Shown: piece after piece, positions 44,185-52,472 of the stretch | How positions within the stretch are numbered: position 1 is the stretch's first letter | Layout of the letters: each line of letters begins with the position of its first letter | Source: Bradyrhizobium sp. B124 | Lineage (GTDB): Bacteria > Pseudomonadota > Alphaproteobacteria > Rhizobiales > Xanthobacteraceae | DNA: 64,000 nucleotides | Direction of reading: 5' to 3' | NCBI RefSeq assembly: GCF_038967635.1 | Contig: NZ_CP152413.1 | Span: forward strand, 2,728,001-2,792,000 | The notes under the pieces: model-generated | The model's input: the letters and a program-made list of their open reading frames with translations, nothing else | The model's database searches: none | Told to the model about the DNA's origin: nothing | Position numbers and translations under genes: made by a program

Positions 44185-45033
44185 ATGATTGAATTGCGAG
44201 ATCTCGCTTATGTGCGGCTGGGCGCCTCCGACCTCGAGGATGCGCAGAGTTTCGCGACCAGGAGCCTCGGCCTGCAAATTGGCGAGCAGGCGAAGACGGC
44301 GCTCTATTTGCGATCCGACGACCGCGCTCATACGCTCTGCTATTTCGAAGGCGATCCGCGGGACCAGACGGTCGCCTTCGAGGTCACCGATGAGGACAAG
44401 CTCAACGCCGCCGGCGCGACGCTCGACGCTCTCGGCCATGCCGTCCACGCCGGCACGCCGGACGAGTGTATGCTCCGCAAGGTCAAGGCCTTCATCGGCT
44501 TCAAGGATCCGACCGGCAATCAGATCGAACTGGTCGTGCGGCCCGAGCGCAGCGGCAAGCGATATTTTGCCACCCGCGATGCCGGAATTACCGGCTTCAG
44601 CCATGTAGGTCTGTTTACCACCGATCCGCTGCGGGACGAGCGGTTCTGGACCCAGGTCTGCAACGCACGGGTCAGCGACCGCATCGGCGACATCGCACTC
44701 ATGCGGGTCAATGCTATCCACCACACCGTGGCCCTGGCACCAGGACGGGGGCCAGGCGTTCAGCACATCAACCATCAGGTCGAGAGCAACGACGATGTAT
44801 TGCGCTCGTACTACCATTTGTCCGGTCAGCGCGTCCCGATCGTCTTCGGTCCCGGTCGTCACCCGACGTCCGGCGCGCGCTTTCTGTATTTCCAAGGTCC
44901 GGACGGCATGGTTTTTGAGTATTCCGTCGGCGTCGACGAAATCGAGGATGAGGAAACCCATAGGCCCCGACAGTTCGGCTTCGAACCATCAAGCCTTTGC
45001 ATGTGGGGCGCGAAATCAGCGCGTCCACGTTAG
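44185..45033 (+). CDS. type I extradiol ring-cleavage dioxygenase
   Basis: 282 residues, two VOC domains. The catalytic domain keeps all three iron ligands: His140 (GITGFSHVGLF), His180 (NAIHHTVAL) and Glu245 (GMVFEYSVG). It would cleave the catechol made by the dihydrodiol dehydrogenase next to one hydroxyl, as CmtC does for 2,3-dihydroxy-p-cumate. It is 17 bases after its iron-ligand-deficient paralogue and is the last gene of the rightward operon. Regiospecificity cannot be read from sequence. Confidence 0.88.
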   Translation: MIELRDLAYVRLGASDLEDAQSFATRSLGLQIGEQAKTALYLRSDDRAHTLCYFEGDPRDQTVAFEVTDEDKLNAAGATLDALGHAVHAGTPDECMLRKVKAFIGFKDPTGNQIELVVRPERSGKRYFATRDAGITGFSHVGLFTTDPLRDERFWTQVCNARVSDRIGDIALMRVNAIHHTVALAPGRGPGVQHINHQVESNDDVLRSYYHLSGQRVPIVFGPGRHPTSGARFLYFQGPDGMVFEYSVGVDEIEDEETHRPRQFGFEPSSLCMWGAKSARPR

Positions 45034-45456
45034 CTCGTCCGGCAGCAACGACACCTCCGTATCAACGCCCCCGATCACCTCGGAAAGCCCATTCACGTTG
45101 GCCGTAGCGAGATTCTCCTGGACCTCCCGGCGCACACGTCGTGCACACGCCGCCTTCTGACCACTTGGAAAACTTGAACTCTCTGTCCAATCCATCATGG
45201 GCCAGTTTGGGATAGCTCCAGCTACCGATCTCCAATTCGATCCAATCAGAGATAGTGTCATCTCACCAATGACTGAACAGAAGACCGCCCGTTCATCCCT
45301 GCACGCGACCGATCACACCGCCGCAGGTTCAAATCGTGGAGGTGCGATCACCGATCGCCGACATTCGGTGCAGGTGGCGATCAAACCGAGGTTTTTCGTC
45401 TCTTTTCGCGCCCAGTGCACGCAAATAACAATGTCCTCTGGCAACCGACCCGGTTT
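45034..45456. other. intergenic stretch between convergent operons
   Basis: 423 bases between the extradiol dioxygenase and the leftward dehydrogenase operon. An 81-codon minus frame (45016-45261) overlaps the extradiol gene end and has no recognisable features. No hairpin with a T-run was found. It marks the junction of the aromatic cluster and the CoA-transferase operon. Confidence 0.4.
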
Positions 45457-46203
45457 CTAGCTGTAGAAGATACCTCCGTCGACGTTAAGGGCTTGGCCGG
45501 TCACAAACGCAGAATCATCTGAAGCAAAAAACGCCACGGGACCGACGACATCCTCCGGCTGCCCGAGCCGGTGCAGGTCCGTGACCTTCTCGAAATAAGC
45601 GACCCGCTCCGGATCGTGGAGATTGTTGAGCCCCATCTCCGTCACGATGATGCCCGGACATACGGCATTGACCGTAATGCCGTGGCCTCCGAACTCCATG
45701 GAAGAAACCCGCGTAAAGCCGACCACGGCCGACTTCGATGCAGCGTAGTGGGACTGCCCTGGACCGCCGGTTCGGGCGGCGAGCGAAGCGATGTTCACGA
45801 TTCGCCCGTATCGACGTTCCTTCATGTGCGCTACGACAGCCTGGGTCATCTGGAAAACGCCACGCGTGTTTACGGCAAATGTCTGATCCCACGTCTCCGG
45901 CGTCAGCTCGTCGATAGTCGCCAACCTGAGTATCCCTGCATTGTTGACGAGGACGTCGATATGCCCGAGACCTCGCACGGCTTCAGCCACAGCCCGCCTG
46001 CAATTGCTGATATCGCTGACGTCGCCCAACACCGGGATGCAACGGCCACCAAGTCCCCTGATCTCTGCAACTGTCTCCAGGAGGACCTTCTCCTGCGCTG
46101 CTATGTCGTTCAACGCCAGATCGTAGCCGCGCCTGGCAAGGCCAATGGCAATCGCGCGACCAATTCCGCGGCTTGCTCCCGTCACGACCGCATGTCGGGC
46201 CAT
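45457..46203 (-). CDS. short-chain dehydrogenase/reductase, FabG-like
   Basis: 248 residues. NAD(P) motif AVVTGASRGIGRAIAIGLARRG, NNAGIL, catalytic Ser in NIASLAARTG, Tyr/Lys in SHYAASKSAVVG, and C-terminal AFVTGQALNVDGGIFYS. It is the last gene of the leftward CoA-transferase operon, but 48 bases separate it from the kinase gene and an IclR-type operator-like sequence lies in that gap, so it may also be transcribed alone. It probably oxidises a hydroxyl on the pathway intermediate. Substrate unknown. Confidence 0.9.
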   Translation of the reverse strand: MARHAVVTGASRGIGRAIAIGLARRGYDLALNDIAAQEKVLLETVAEIRGLGGRCIPVLGDVSDISNCRRAVAEAVRGLGHIDVLVNNAGILRLATIDELTPETWDQTFAVNTRGVFQMTQAVVAHMKERRYGRIVNIASLAARTGGPGQSHYAASKSAVVGFTRVSSMEFGGHGITVNAVCPGIIVTEMGLNNLHDPERVAYFEKVTDLHRLGQPEDVVGPVAFFASDDSAFVTGQALNVDGGIFYS

Positions 46204-46235
46204 ATTGTGTTCTCCCCTGTTGTTCGGATGACGTC

Positions 46236-46252
46236 GTTTGATATTGTGAAAC
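46236..46252. promoter_or_regulatory. IclR-type operator-like palindrome upstream of the short-chain dehydrogenase
   Basis: GTTTGATATTGTGAAAC matches the site at 53296-53312 at 13 of 17 positions, including the ATATTGT core and the outer GTT/AAC. It lies 33 bases before the dehydrogenase start and touches the kinase stop codon. The arms are shorter than in the two sites at 53.3-53.5 kb, so it may be weaker or fortuitous. Confidence 0.4.
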
Positions 46253-47214
46253 TACAAGCGACCAGCGTTACGAACCGGTAGCGTATTCATCGCCCTTACC
46301 GTGTCTTCGAACGATGCGAGATTGGCGCCGGAGCCAAGACCCGTTGCGACGATCGCCGCCGTTGCAGTCGCAAGCTTCGCACAGTCCAGCAGATCCCAGT
46401 TGCGGACCAGACCGGCAATGAAGCCGCCCGTGTAGGAATCGCCGCATCCCGACGTATCGCGTACCGCGACCTCGAAAGCGGGCACTGTGAACTGACGACC
46501 GTCGCGTGTCATCACGAGCGATCCGTCGGCCCCAAGTGAGATCGCGCAGGCCCCTGCTCCCTTGTCGATGAAGAACCGCGCACAAGCCGCGGGATCGTCG
46601 GTTCCGACCATGGCCTTGGTCTCATCGATGCTCGGCATGAAGAAGTCGACAAAAGGCAGCAATGGCTCGACCAGCGCGAGCGTCTCGCTTCGCGCCTGGA
46701 TGAGGTCGAGCGTCGTTGTACACCCGGCCTCTTTTGCATCCCGGAGCAAGGATACGGAGGGCGCTCCGTCCATCGAGAGCAGAGAGCCAACCCCGCCGAG
46801 ATGCAAAATCCTGCTTTGACAGGCGATCTTTTGCGTTTCGGGTGCGATACGCCAGCGGGCGGAAGCCCCCCGTGCATGCATGACCGGACGCGAGCCATCG
46901 GGCCGGATCGGCAAGATCGTGGCCGACGTCGGACAGTCGGCCATTCGTTCCATCACGGAAGTATCGATGCCTTCGCGTTCCAACGCGCTCAGCATCCAGT
47001 CAGCTTTCTCGTCGGAGCCAACCGCACCCACCGCGAGCGCCTTCAGACCGAGACGCGCACAGGGGACGACCGTCCCGCCGGCGGTTCCGGCGACAGCGAG
47101 CCGAATTTCTTCGATCAGCAACCTGCCGCCACCAGGCGGAATTTCGGTAACTGGCACCCCCAATATATCCAGAATGTACGTACCGCAGACGCTGACGTCG
47201 TGAGTGTGAGCCAT
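46252..47214 (-). CDS. PfkB-family carbohydrate kinase
   Basis: 320 residues. Ribokinase fold with the PfkB signature near the C-terminus, VRDTSGCGDSYTGGFIAGL, whose Asp is the catalytic base; N-terminal blocks VCGTYILDILGVPV and EIRLAVAGTAGGTVVPCARLGLKALAVGAVGSDEKADWML form the substrate lid. It phosphorylates a sugar, polyol or nucleoside. Downstream of the class II aldolase gene (32-base gap), it forms a kinase-aldolase pair, as in pathways for fuculose or 5-deoxysugars. The sugar here is unknown. Confidence 0.9.
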   Translation of the reverse strand: MAHTHDVSVCGTYILDILGVPVTEIPPGGGRLLIEEIRLAVAGTAGGTVVPCARLGLKALAVGAVGSDEKADWMLSALEREGIDTSVMERMADCPTSATILPIRPDGSRPVMHARGASARWRIAPETQKIACQSRILHLGGVGSLLSMDGAPSVSLLRDAKEAGCTTTLDLIQARSETLALVEPLLPFVDFFMPSIDETKAMVGTDDPAACARFFIDKGAGACAISLGADGSLVMTRDGRQFTVPAFEVAVRDTSGCGDSYTGGFIAGLVRNWDLLDCAKLATATAAIVATGLGSGANLASFEDTVRAMNTLPVRNAGRL

Positions 47215-47246
47215 GAGTTCTCGCAGGAAAGTGGTTTGACCGGAAT

Positions 47247-47939
47247 CTAGCTTGACCGCTGGGGACTCTTGGGCGCGCCGTCGCTATCGCGCAGGCCGTA
47301 CTGCCCCCATCGCCTCAAGATGCTGTCGATCTCCTCGTCCGGCAGGAGCGGAGGAGAGCCAAGTTGAAGACAACCGTGGTACTGCTTGGCGAGCACTTCG
47401 ACCTCCACCGCGAGCCACATGGCCTTGCGCAGGTCGGGACCTATGGCAATCAGCCCGTGATGCGCGAGCAGGCAGGCGCGCCGAAAGCGAAGCGCGTTCA
47501 GGGCCGCCTGCGAAAGCTCGGCCGTGCCGTATTGAGCGTAGGGCGCACACGGGATGTCGTTACCGCCGGCAGCGGCGATCATGTAGTGAATTGCGGGGAT
47601 CGAGCGGTTCATGATCGCGATGATCGTGCAGAAGATCGGGTGCGCGTGAACGACAGCGCCGACCTCCGGCTTCGATTTCAGGATGTCGAGATGAAAGCGC
47701 CATTCCGTTGACGGAACGCTGCCTGCCGACGCGGACCATGACCCGTCCCACTTCATGGCCACGATGTCCTCGGGCTTCATGCGGTCGTATGGAAGGCCGG
47801 ACGGCGTGAGCAGGATGCCCTCGTCGGTTCGAACGCTGATGTTTCCTGAGGTGCCCTGGTTGATACCTTGCGCCGCCATCTCACGACACGCATCGATGAT
47901 GGACTGACGAAGTTCGAGTTCAGCATCACGGTTGGTCAT
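47247..47939 (-). CDS. class II aldolase/adducin-family protein (fuculose-phosphate-aldolase-like)
   Basis: 230 residues from the ATG at 47937-47939. Zn-dependent class II aldolase fold: QGINQGTSGNISVRTDEGILLTPSGLPYDRM, the metal-binding EWRFHLDILKSKPEVGAVVHAHPIF (His-x-His) and ACLLAHHGLIAIG with a further His. Members cleave sugar 1-phosphates (fuculose, 5-deoxyribulose, methylthioribulose) or act as decarboxylases (3,4-dihydroxyphthalate or carboxymuconate-semialdehyde type). With a PfkB kinase downstream an aldolase role is favoured, but a decarboxylase role cannot be excluded given the aromatic cluster nearby. Confidence 0.85.
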   Translation of the reverse strand: MTNRDAELELRQSIIDACREMAAQGINQGTSGNISVRTDEGILLTPSGLPYDRMKPEDIVAMKWDGSWSASAGSVPSTEWRFHLDILKSKPEVGAVVHAHPIFCTIIAIMNRSIPAIHYMIAAAGGNDIPCAPYAQYGTAELSQAALNALRFRRACLLAHHGLIAIGPDLRKAMWLAVEVEVLAKQYHGCLQLGSPPLLPDEEIDSILRRWGQYGLRDSDGAPKSPQRSS

Positions 47940-48036
47940 CTGCGGAATCCTCCGGCCGCGTATACATAGATTCTGCCAAGATGCCGGCCGGCGGCAGTTC
48001 TCTCGGCGCAGGTCATGCGCTGCCCCCACGTCGCGT

Positions 48037-48798
48037 TCATGTCCTCGCTCCGAGCTGAACCTGTCGGTCGACCAGTAGCCACGTGGTTCGTGCGACGGCC
48101 AACACATCCTGCTCCGGACTCAGCAAGGCGCTCTCGGCAAAGAGCTTGCGCCCCTCTCGCCCGGTCGGCCAAGCCGCCACCACACAGCGATCCCCAGGAC
48201 TTAGCCGGTGATCGATCCGCGCGGCCATGCGCCCGAGCAGGACGGTTTCGTTACCGTTCAACCCCAAGTGACCTGCGCCCACGCTGCAATAACCCGTCGG
48301 GCAATCGAGCGCGGCCCAAACGAATTCGGACGCGACATAGCCATCCGCGTCGGCAAGGCTGCCATGAGGGACCCAGGAAGCCGCGAACACGGCGGGTCTC
48401 CCCGAGATCGGCGTCTGCAACGGACCTGCGAAGATCCGAAGACCGTCGCCATGGGCACGCGCGGGGCCGCAGACGAAGCATGTCGGGAGGTTATGGGTCC
48501 GTTCATCGTACGGCGTTCTGCCGACCGCCTCTTCAGCCGCTTCGTAGCTCACCCTGGGAACGTCCGGAGCATCAATCCTCACGGCACGCGCCGTCGCCAG
48601 CAGCCTGTCCTCCTCGCGCAGTTCGACGTCGCCGTCAGTCCCCATCAGGACATCGAGCGACCGCTCCAGCGGTGGCGGCGCATGCAAGGTCACTTCGGCA
48701 TCTCCGGCAACGTGCTTTGCGAAACATCCGCAGACATAGCCTCCGTTGCCGGAATTAGGCGGACCTCGGAAGCGACTGTCTATGACAAGCGACACCAT
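48037..48798 (-). CDS. hotdog-fold thioesterase-like protein (two hotdog domains)
   Basis: 253 residues. An N-terminal half with FRGPPNSGNGGYVCGCFAKHV, and a second half opening with LPTCFVCGPARAHGDGLRIFAGP, the CFxCG-x-GLGLRF-type lead-in of small hotdog thioesterases, then WVPHGSLADADGYVASEFVWAALDCPTGYC. This looks like a double-hotdog acyl-CoA thioesterase or an acyl-CoA-binding protein. It is in the operon with a CoA-transferase-fold pair, so a CoA-ester substrate makes sense. The 3' end precedes the aldolase start by 97 bases. Confidence 0.75.
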   Translation of the reverse strand: MVSLVIDSRFRGPPNSGNGGYVCGCFAKHVAGDAEVTLHAPPPLERSLDVLMGTDGDVELREEDRLLATARAVRIDAPDVPRVSYEAAEEAVGRTPYDERTHNLPTCFVCGPARAHGDGLRIFAGPLQTPISGRPAVFAASWVPHGSLADADGYVASEFVWAALDCPTGYCSVGAGHLGLNGNETVLLGRMAARIDHRLSPGDRCVVAAWPTGREGRKLFAESALLSPEQDVLAVARTTWLLVDRQVQLGART

Positions 48799-48819
48799 TT
48801 GATTCCTTGCCCGAAGCGT

Positions 48820-49389
48820 TCAGCGACCCATCGCAAAGAACTCGTCGTTCGGACGCATGCTGGTGACGTTGGCAAGACGGTTCGACATGCCGAAGAATGC
48901 CGCAATCGCCGCGATGTCCCATGCATCATCCTCCGTGAATCCGTGAGCCTTCAGATCCTGGATGTCGGCGTCGCCCACTTCATAGGCTCGCGCCGAGACC
49001 TTCATCGCGAAATCGAGCATCGCCCTTTGTCGCTCGGTAATATCGGCCTTGCGATAATTGACGGCGACCTGGTCCGCGATCAGCGGGTTCTTCGCTCGTA
49101 CGCGCAGGATCGCGCCGTGCGCGACCACGCAATACTGACATTGATTGACGCTGCTCGTCGCCACGACGATCATCTCACGCTCGGCCTTGGTTATCGGACC
49201 GGGCTTGTCCATGAGGGCGTCGTGATAGGCGAAGAATGCCCGAAACTCGTCGGGACGATGCGCGAGCGTCAGGAAAACGTTGGGCACGAAACCGGACTTT
49301 TCCTGAACCGCCGCTATCCGCGCGCGAATATCCTCGGGGAGCGTAGCGATGTCGGGGACAGGAAAGCGGCTGATGGCGGGCGCTGACAT
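48820..49389 (-). CDS. AhpD-like/carboxymuconolactone decarboxylase-family protein (peroxidase-related)
   Basis: 189 residues. AhpD fold with redox motif Cys84-xx-Cys87-xxx-His91 (VNQCQYCVVAHG), plus FVPNVFLTLAHRPDEFRAFFAYHDALM, typical of the uncharacterised peroxidase-related subgroup. The CxxC could detoxify peroxides or quench reactive intermediates. It lies 15 bases after the molybdoenzyme and 21 bases before the thioesterase-like gene in the same operon. Its role in the pathway is unknown. Confidence 0.9.
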   Translation of the reverse strand: MSAPAISRFPVPDIATLPEDIRARIAAVQEKSGFVPNVFLTLAHRPDEFRAFFAYHDALMDKPGPITKAEREMIVVATSSVNQCQYCVVAHGAILRVRAKNPLIADQVAVNYRKADITERQRAMLDFAMKVSARAYEVGDADIQDLKAHGFTEDDAWDIAAIAAFFGMSNRLANVTSMRPNDEFFAMGR

Positions 49390-49404
49390 GTTGTGAAGCT
49401 CCTC

Positions 49405-51717
49405 TTATATTGCCGCGAGCGCGACGAGCGTTTCTTGATATGCTTCAAACGCATCGCGCCGATCGGGCGCATACGGCTCGACCCTGACAAGGCAGGTGTG
49501 GGCCGAACAGCCCTGGCCGAATTGGGACGTGCCGATGTCGAGCGTGAGCACGTTCGGATTGCCGGCGACCTCCAGCCCGCTATTGCCGGCCGGCGTGAAC
49601 CACGCACCGGTTGGGAGCACCAGCACACCCTGACGGACCTTGTCGGTGACCTCTGCGGTCGCAAGGCACTCTCCCCGGCCGTTCCAGATGCGTATCGTCT
49701 GGCCGTCCTCGACGCCGAGAGCGGCTGCGTCATCTGGATGAACGCGCGCCTGTTCTCGGCCGTTGCGCTTCATGGCTCGGCTCGATGCACCCGTTTCGAG
49801 CTGGCTGTGAAGACGGCCGGCCGGCTGGTGCGAGATGAGGTGCATTTGGCCGGTATCGGCAACGTTGCCGAGCCATTCAGCCGGTTCGATCCAGGCGGGA
49901 TGCGAGCGGCAGTCGGCGTAGTCCAGCTTGGCCAGGGTTTCGCTGCCGAGCACGATCTTCCCACTTTCCGTCTTGAGCGCGTGCTCGTCCGGCTTATTGC
50001 GGAAATCGGCCAGGAACGTGTGCTCGGCCTTGACCGGGCAGCGGGCGTAGCCGGCTTCCCAGAAAACATCGAAATCCGGCATCGGAAAGCCGAAGCGCTC
50101 CGACGCGTCGCTGCGGCAGGCTTCGTAGAGATGCCGAAGCCAGCCCATCTCGTCACGGCCTTCATTGAAGCGATCGGCCACCCCGAGCTTGCCTGCGATC
50201 TCGTTGAATATCTCGAAGTCCGAACGGGCCTCGCCCAGCGGCTCGATCGCCTTTTTCATCGCCAGGATGAAGTCGGAGCGCCTGTTGCCGGCAAGATCGT
50301 TCCGCTCGATCGACGTGGTCGCCGGCAGCACGATGTCGGCCCGCTGCGCTGTCGCCGTGAACATCGGGTCCTGTACGACAATGGTTTCGGGCCTCGTCCA
50401 GGCTTCCGACAAGCGATTGAGGTCCTGATGATGATGGTAGGGATTGCCGCCAGCCCAATAGACCAGCCTCGTATCCGGATAGGAGCGGATCGTTCCTTCG
50501 TAGCTGAATGGCCTGCCGGGATTGAGCAGCATATCGCTGATCCGGGCGACCGGAATGAAGCTGTCTATCGGCCTCGTCAGTTGCGAGACCGCCGGCGACT
50601 TGCTGACGTTGAACGGCGCCCCCACGCCTCCCAGAGAAGCGTATCCGTAGCCCACCCCGCCGCCCGGCAATCCGATCTGGCCGACGATCGACGCAAGCCC
50701 GAGCGCAGCCCAAAACGGTTGCTCCCCGTGGTGGGCCCGTTGCAGACTCCAGCTCACAGTCAGCATGCTCCGCGTGCCGACCAAACGGCTTGCGAGCGTG
50801 GCGATCTTGCCCGCGTCGAGGCCGCAGATGCTCGCGGCCCACGCAGCCTCCTTGCGTCCGCCATCCGCCTCGCCCTCGAGATAGCGAACAAACTGATCCG
50901 CACCGCTGGTGCAGCGGGCGAGGAAGTCCCGGTCGTGCCGGCCGGCCTTCACGATCTCGCCCGCAAGGCCGAGCATCAGTGCAGTGTCGGTGTTCGGGCG
51001 GATCGGCCACCACTCCGCGTTGCCCCAGTCGGGCAGATCGTCCTTCAGCGGCGAGACATGAATGACCTTGACGCCGCGCTCGACGATCTGTCGGAGATAG
51101 GTTTCAAGCCGGTGGCTGCCGATTCCTCCGGCCTCGTTTTGCGCGGTTCGAGGCGACAGGGCGCCGAACACCACCAGCGTCTCGGTGTGCTGCGCGATGG
51201 TGTCGAGCGTATTGGCTCGGCCGCCGCACGCGTCATCGCTACCCAGCGTGTGCCGCAAGATTACGGGACCTGCCGCGATGGAATATGTGTCGACATGTCT
51301 CGTGAAGCCGCCAACCAGGTTGAGCATGCGCTTCAGAAGCGATGAGGCATGGTGCAGGCGGCCCGAGTTTGTCCAACCATAGGAGCCCGCAAATATCGAC
51401 GCATTGCCGAAGGTGCCGGCCGCGCGGCGGACTTCTTCTGCAACCAGCGTCGTTGCCTCGTCCCAGCTGACTGGCACGAACTTTTCCCGGCCGCGTCCCC
51501 GGCGATCGCTCCTCTCGCGCTTGTCCAGCCAGCCGGAACGGACCATCGGTCGCAGCACGCGGCGCTCCGGGTTCGCCCATTCGGTGATCGAATGGATGAT
51601 CGGGGAAGGCGCCGGATCGTGCGCGAACGGCTCCACGCCTATGATGCGACCGTCCTCGACGAGAATTATGTACGCGCCCCAATGGCTGCAATGCGGTACC
51701 CGCGCAATCCTGCTCAT
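49405..51717 (-). CDS. BisC/TorZ/DMSO-reductase-family molybdopterin enzyme, no Fe-S domain
   Basis: 770 residues, start overlapping the preceding stop (ATGA). The N-terminus (CSHWGAYIILVEDGRIIGVEPFAHDPAPSPII) lacks the cysteines of the Fe-S domain and any Tat signal, as in cytoplasmic BisC. MGD-binding blocks include WWPIRPNTDTALMLGLAGEI, GRLHHASSLLKRMLNLVGGF, WAGGNPYHHHQDLNRL and ARVHPDDAAALGVEDGQTIRIWNGRGECLATAEV. The Mo-ligand region reads GSYGWTNSGRLHH: relative to the family pattern W-x-S-x-G-x-L-H, the Ser ligand position is Asn117, with Ser118 next to it. The reaction may be S- or N-oxide reduction or hydroxyl transfer. Confidence 0.9.
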   Translation of the reverse strand: MSRIARVPHCSHWGAYIILVEDGRIIGVEPFAHDPAPSPIIHSITEWANPERRVLRPMVRSGWLDKRERSDRRGRGREKFVPVSWDEATTLVAEEVRRAAGTFGNASIFAGSYGWTNSGRLHHASSLLKRMLNLVGGFTRHVDTYSIAAGPVILRHTLGSDDACGGRANTLDTIAQHTETLVVFGALSPRTAQNEAGGIGSHRLETYLRQIVERGVKVIHVSPLKDDLPDWGNAEWWPIRPNTDTALMLGLAGEIVKAGRHDRDFLARCTSGADQFVRYLEGEADGGRKEAAWAASICGLDAGKIATLASRLVGTRSMLTVSWSLQRAHHGEQPFWAALGLASIVGQIGLPGGGVGYGYASLGGVGAPFNVSKSPAVSQLTRPIDSFIPVARISDMLLNPGRPFSYEGTIRSYPDTRLVYWAGGNPYHHHQDLNRLSEAWTRPETIVVQDPMFTATAQRADIVLPATTSIERNDLAGNRRSDFILAMKKAIEPLGEARSDFEIFNEIAGKLGVADRFNEGRDEMGWLRHLYEACRSDASERFGFPMPDFDVFWEAGYARCPVKAEHTFLADFRNKPDEHALKTESGKIVLGSETLAKLDYADCRSHPAWIEPAEWLGNVADTGQMHLISHQPAGRLHSQLETGASSRAMKRNGREQARVHPDDAAALGVEDGQTIRIWNGRGECLATAEVTDKVRQGVLVLPTGAWFTPAGNSGLEVAGNPNVLTLDIGTSQFGQGCSAHTCLVRVEPYAPDRRDAFEAYQETLVALAAI

Positions 51718-52472
51718 GCGTCAACCGCCCCAAGATCGCGCCGCATCTGCGCGGCGAATTCGGGATAGGTCTCGGCGAGTTCGTCGAACACGCGGCCGCG
51801 GAGCAGCTCCAGCGTCGATCCATCGGGCAAGGCGGTCTGCCGCGGCTCGGCGTCGTGCTCGAACCGAAAGCCAGTCGCCTCCTTGATTTCCGCAAGATCG
51901 TGCCCGGGATGCACACTCTCCAGCGCAAAGCCAGGCCGCGCCTTGTCGAACCGGAAGAGTCCCTTGCCGGTCAGGAGGGCGATGGGACCGCCGCTGCGGA
52001 AAACTCCCTCCTGACTGATACCGGGGGCACTGATGAAGTCCACCTTCTCGACGAACACGCGCGGCGTGTGCTCCTCCCGAAACAGGATCACCCGCGGCAC
52101 GACGAAGTAGAGATAGGCGGATCCGAATGAGCCGGGCCAGCGCACGCTCGAATGCGGATAATCGCCCGTTCCGACGAGATTCACGTTGCCGAGGCCGTCG
52201 ATCTGACCCCCACCGAGAAAGAACGCGTCGATCCGGCCCTGACCGGCGCAATCGAACAGTTCCGCCGAACCGTTGGTGAAGAAATTGTGCTCGACAGAAC
52301 CGAGGATGGAAATGCGTGGGCCGAGGGCACCGCCCGCTTCCTTGACCGCACGCAGGAGCATCGCGCCAGCGGCGGGAATCGGAGAGGACGCCCCGACGGC
52401 AACATGCCTGACACCGTCGAGCAGCCGCGCGATCATGCAGATCAGCACTTCGCGAGGGAGAACCTCGGCCAT
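51714..52472 (-). CDS. CoA-transferase family subunit B (glutaconate CoA-transferase/IpdB-like)
   Basis: 252 residues from the ATG at 52470-52472, overlapping the subunit A stop (ATGA) and itself overlapping the molybdoenzyme start. Family blocks are GGALGPRISILGSVEHN, IDAFFLGGGQIDGLGNVNLVGTGDY and RVFVEKVDFISAPG, as in GctB. The catalytic Glu of true glutaconate CoA-transferases sits in an ESG motif; the aligned stretch here is ILGSVE, with no Glu at that place. This resembles IpdB of the IpdAB ring-opening hydrolase, so the pair may hydrolyse a cyclic CoA thioester instead of transferring CoA. Confidence 0.85.
   Translation of the reverse strand: MAEVLPREVLICMIARLLDGVRHVAVGASSPIPAAGAMLLRAVKEAGGALGPRISILGSVEHNFFTNGSAELFDCAGQGRIDAFFLGGGQIDGLGNVNLVGTGDYPHSSVRWPGSFGSAYLYFVVPRVILFREEHTPRVFVEKVDFISAPGISQEGVFRSGGPIALLTGKGLFRFDKARPGFALESVHPGHDLAEIKEATGFRFEHDAEPRQTALPDGSTLELLRGRVFDELAETYPEFAAQMRRDLGAVDA

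Noticed and set aside
49393..51345. Plus-strand open frame of 650 codons
   Set aside because: It is antisense to the BisC-like molybdoenzyme and carries no family features.
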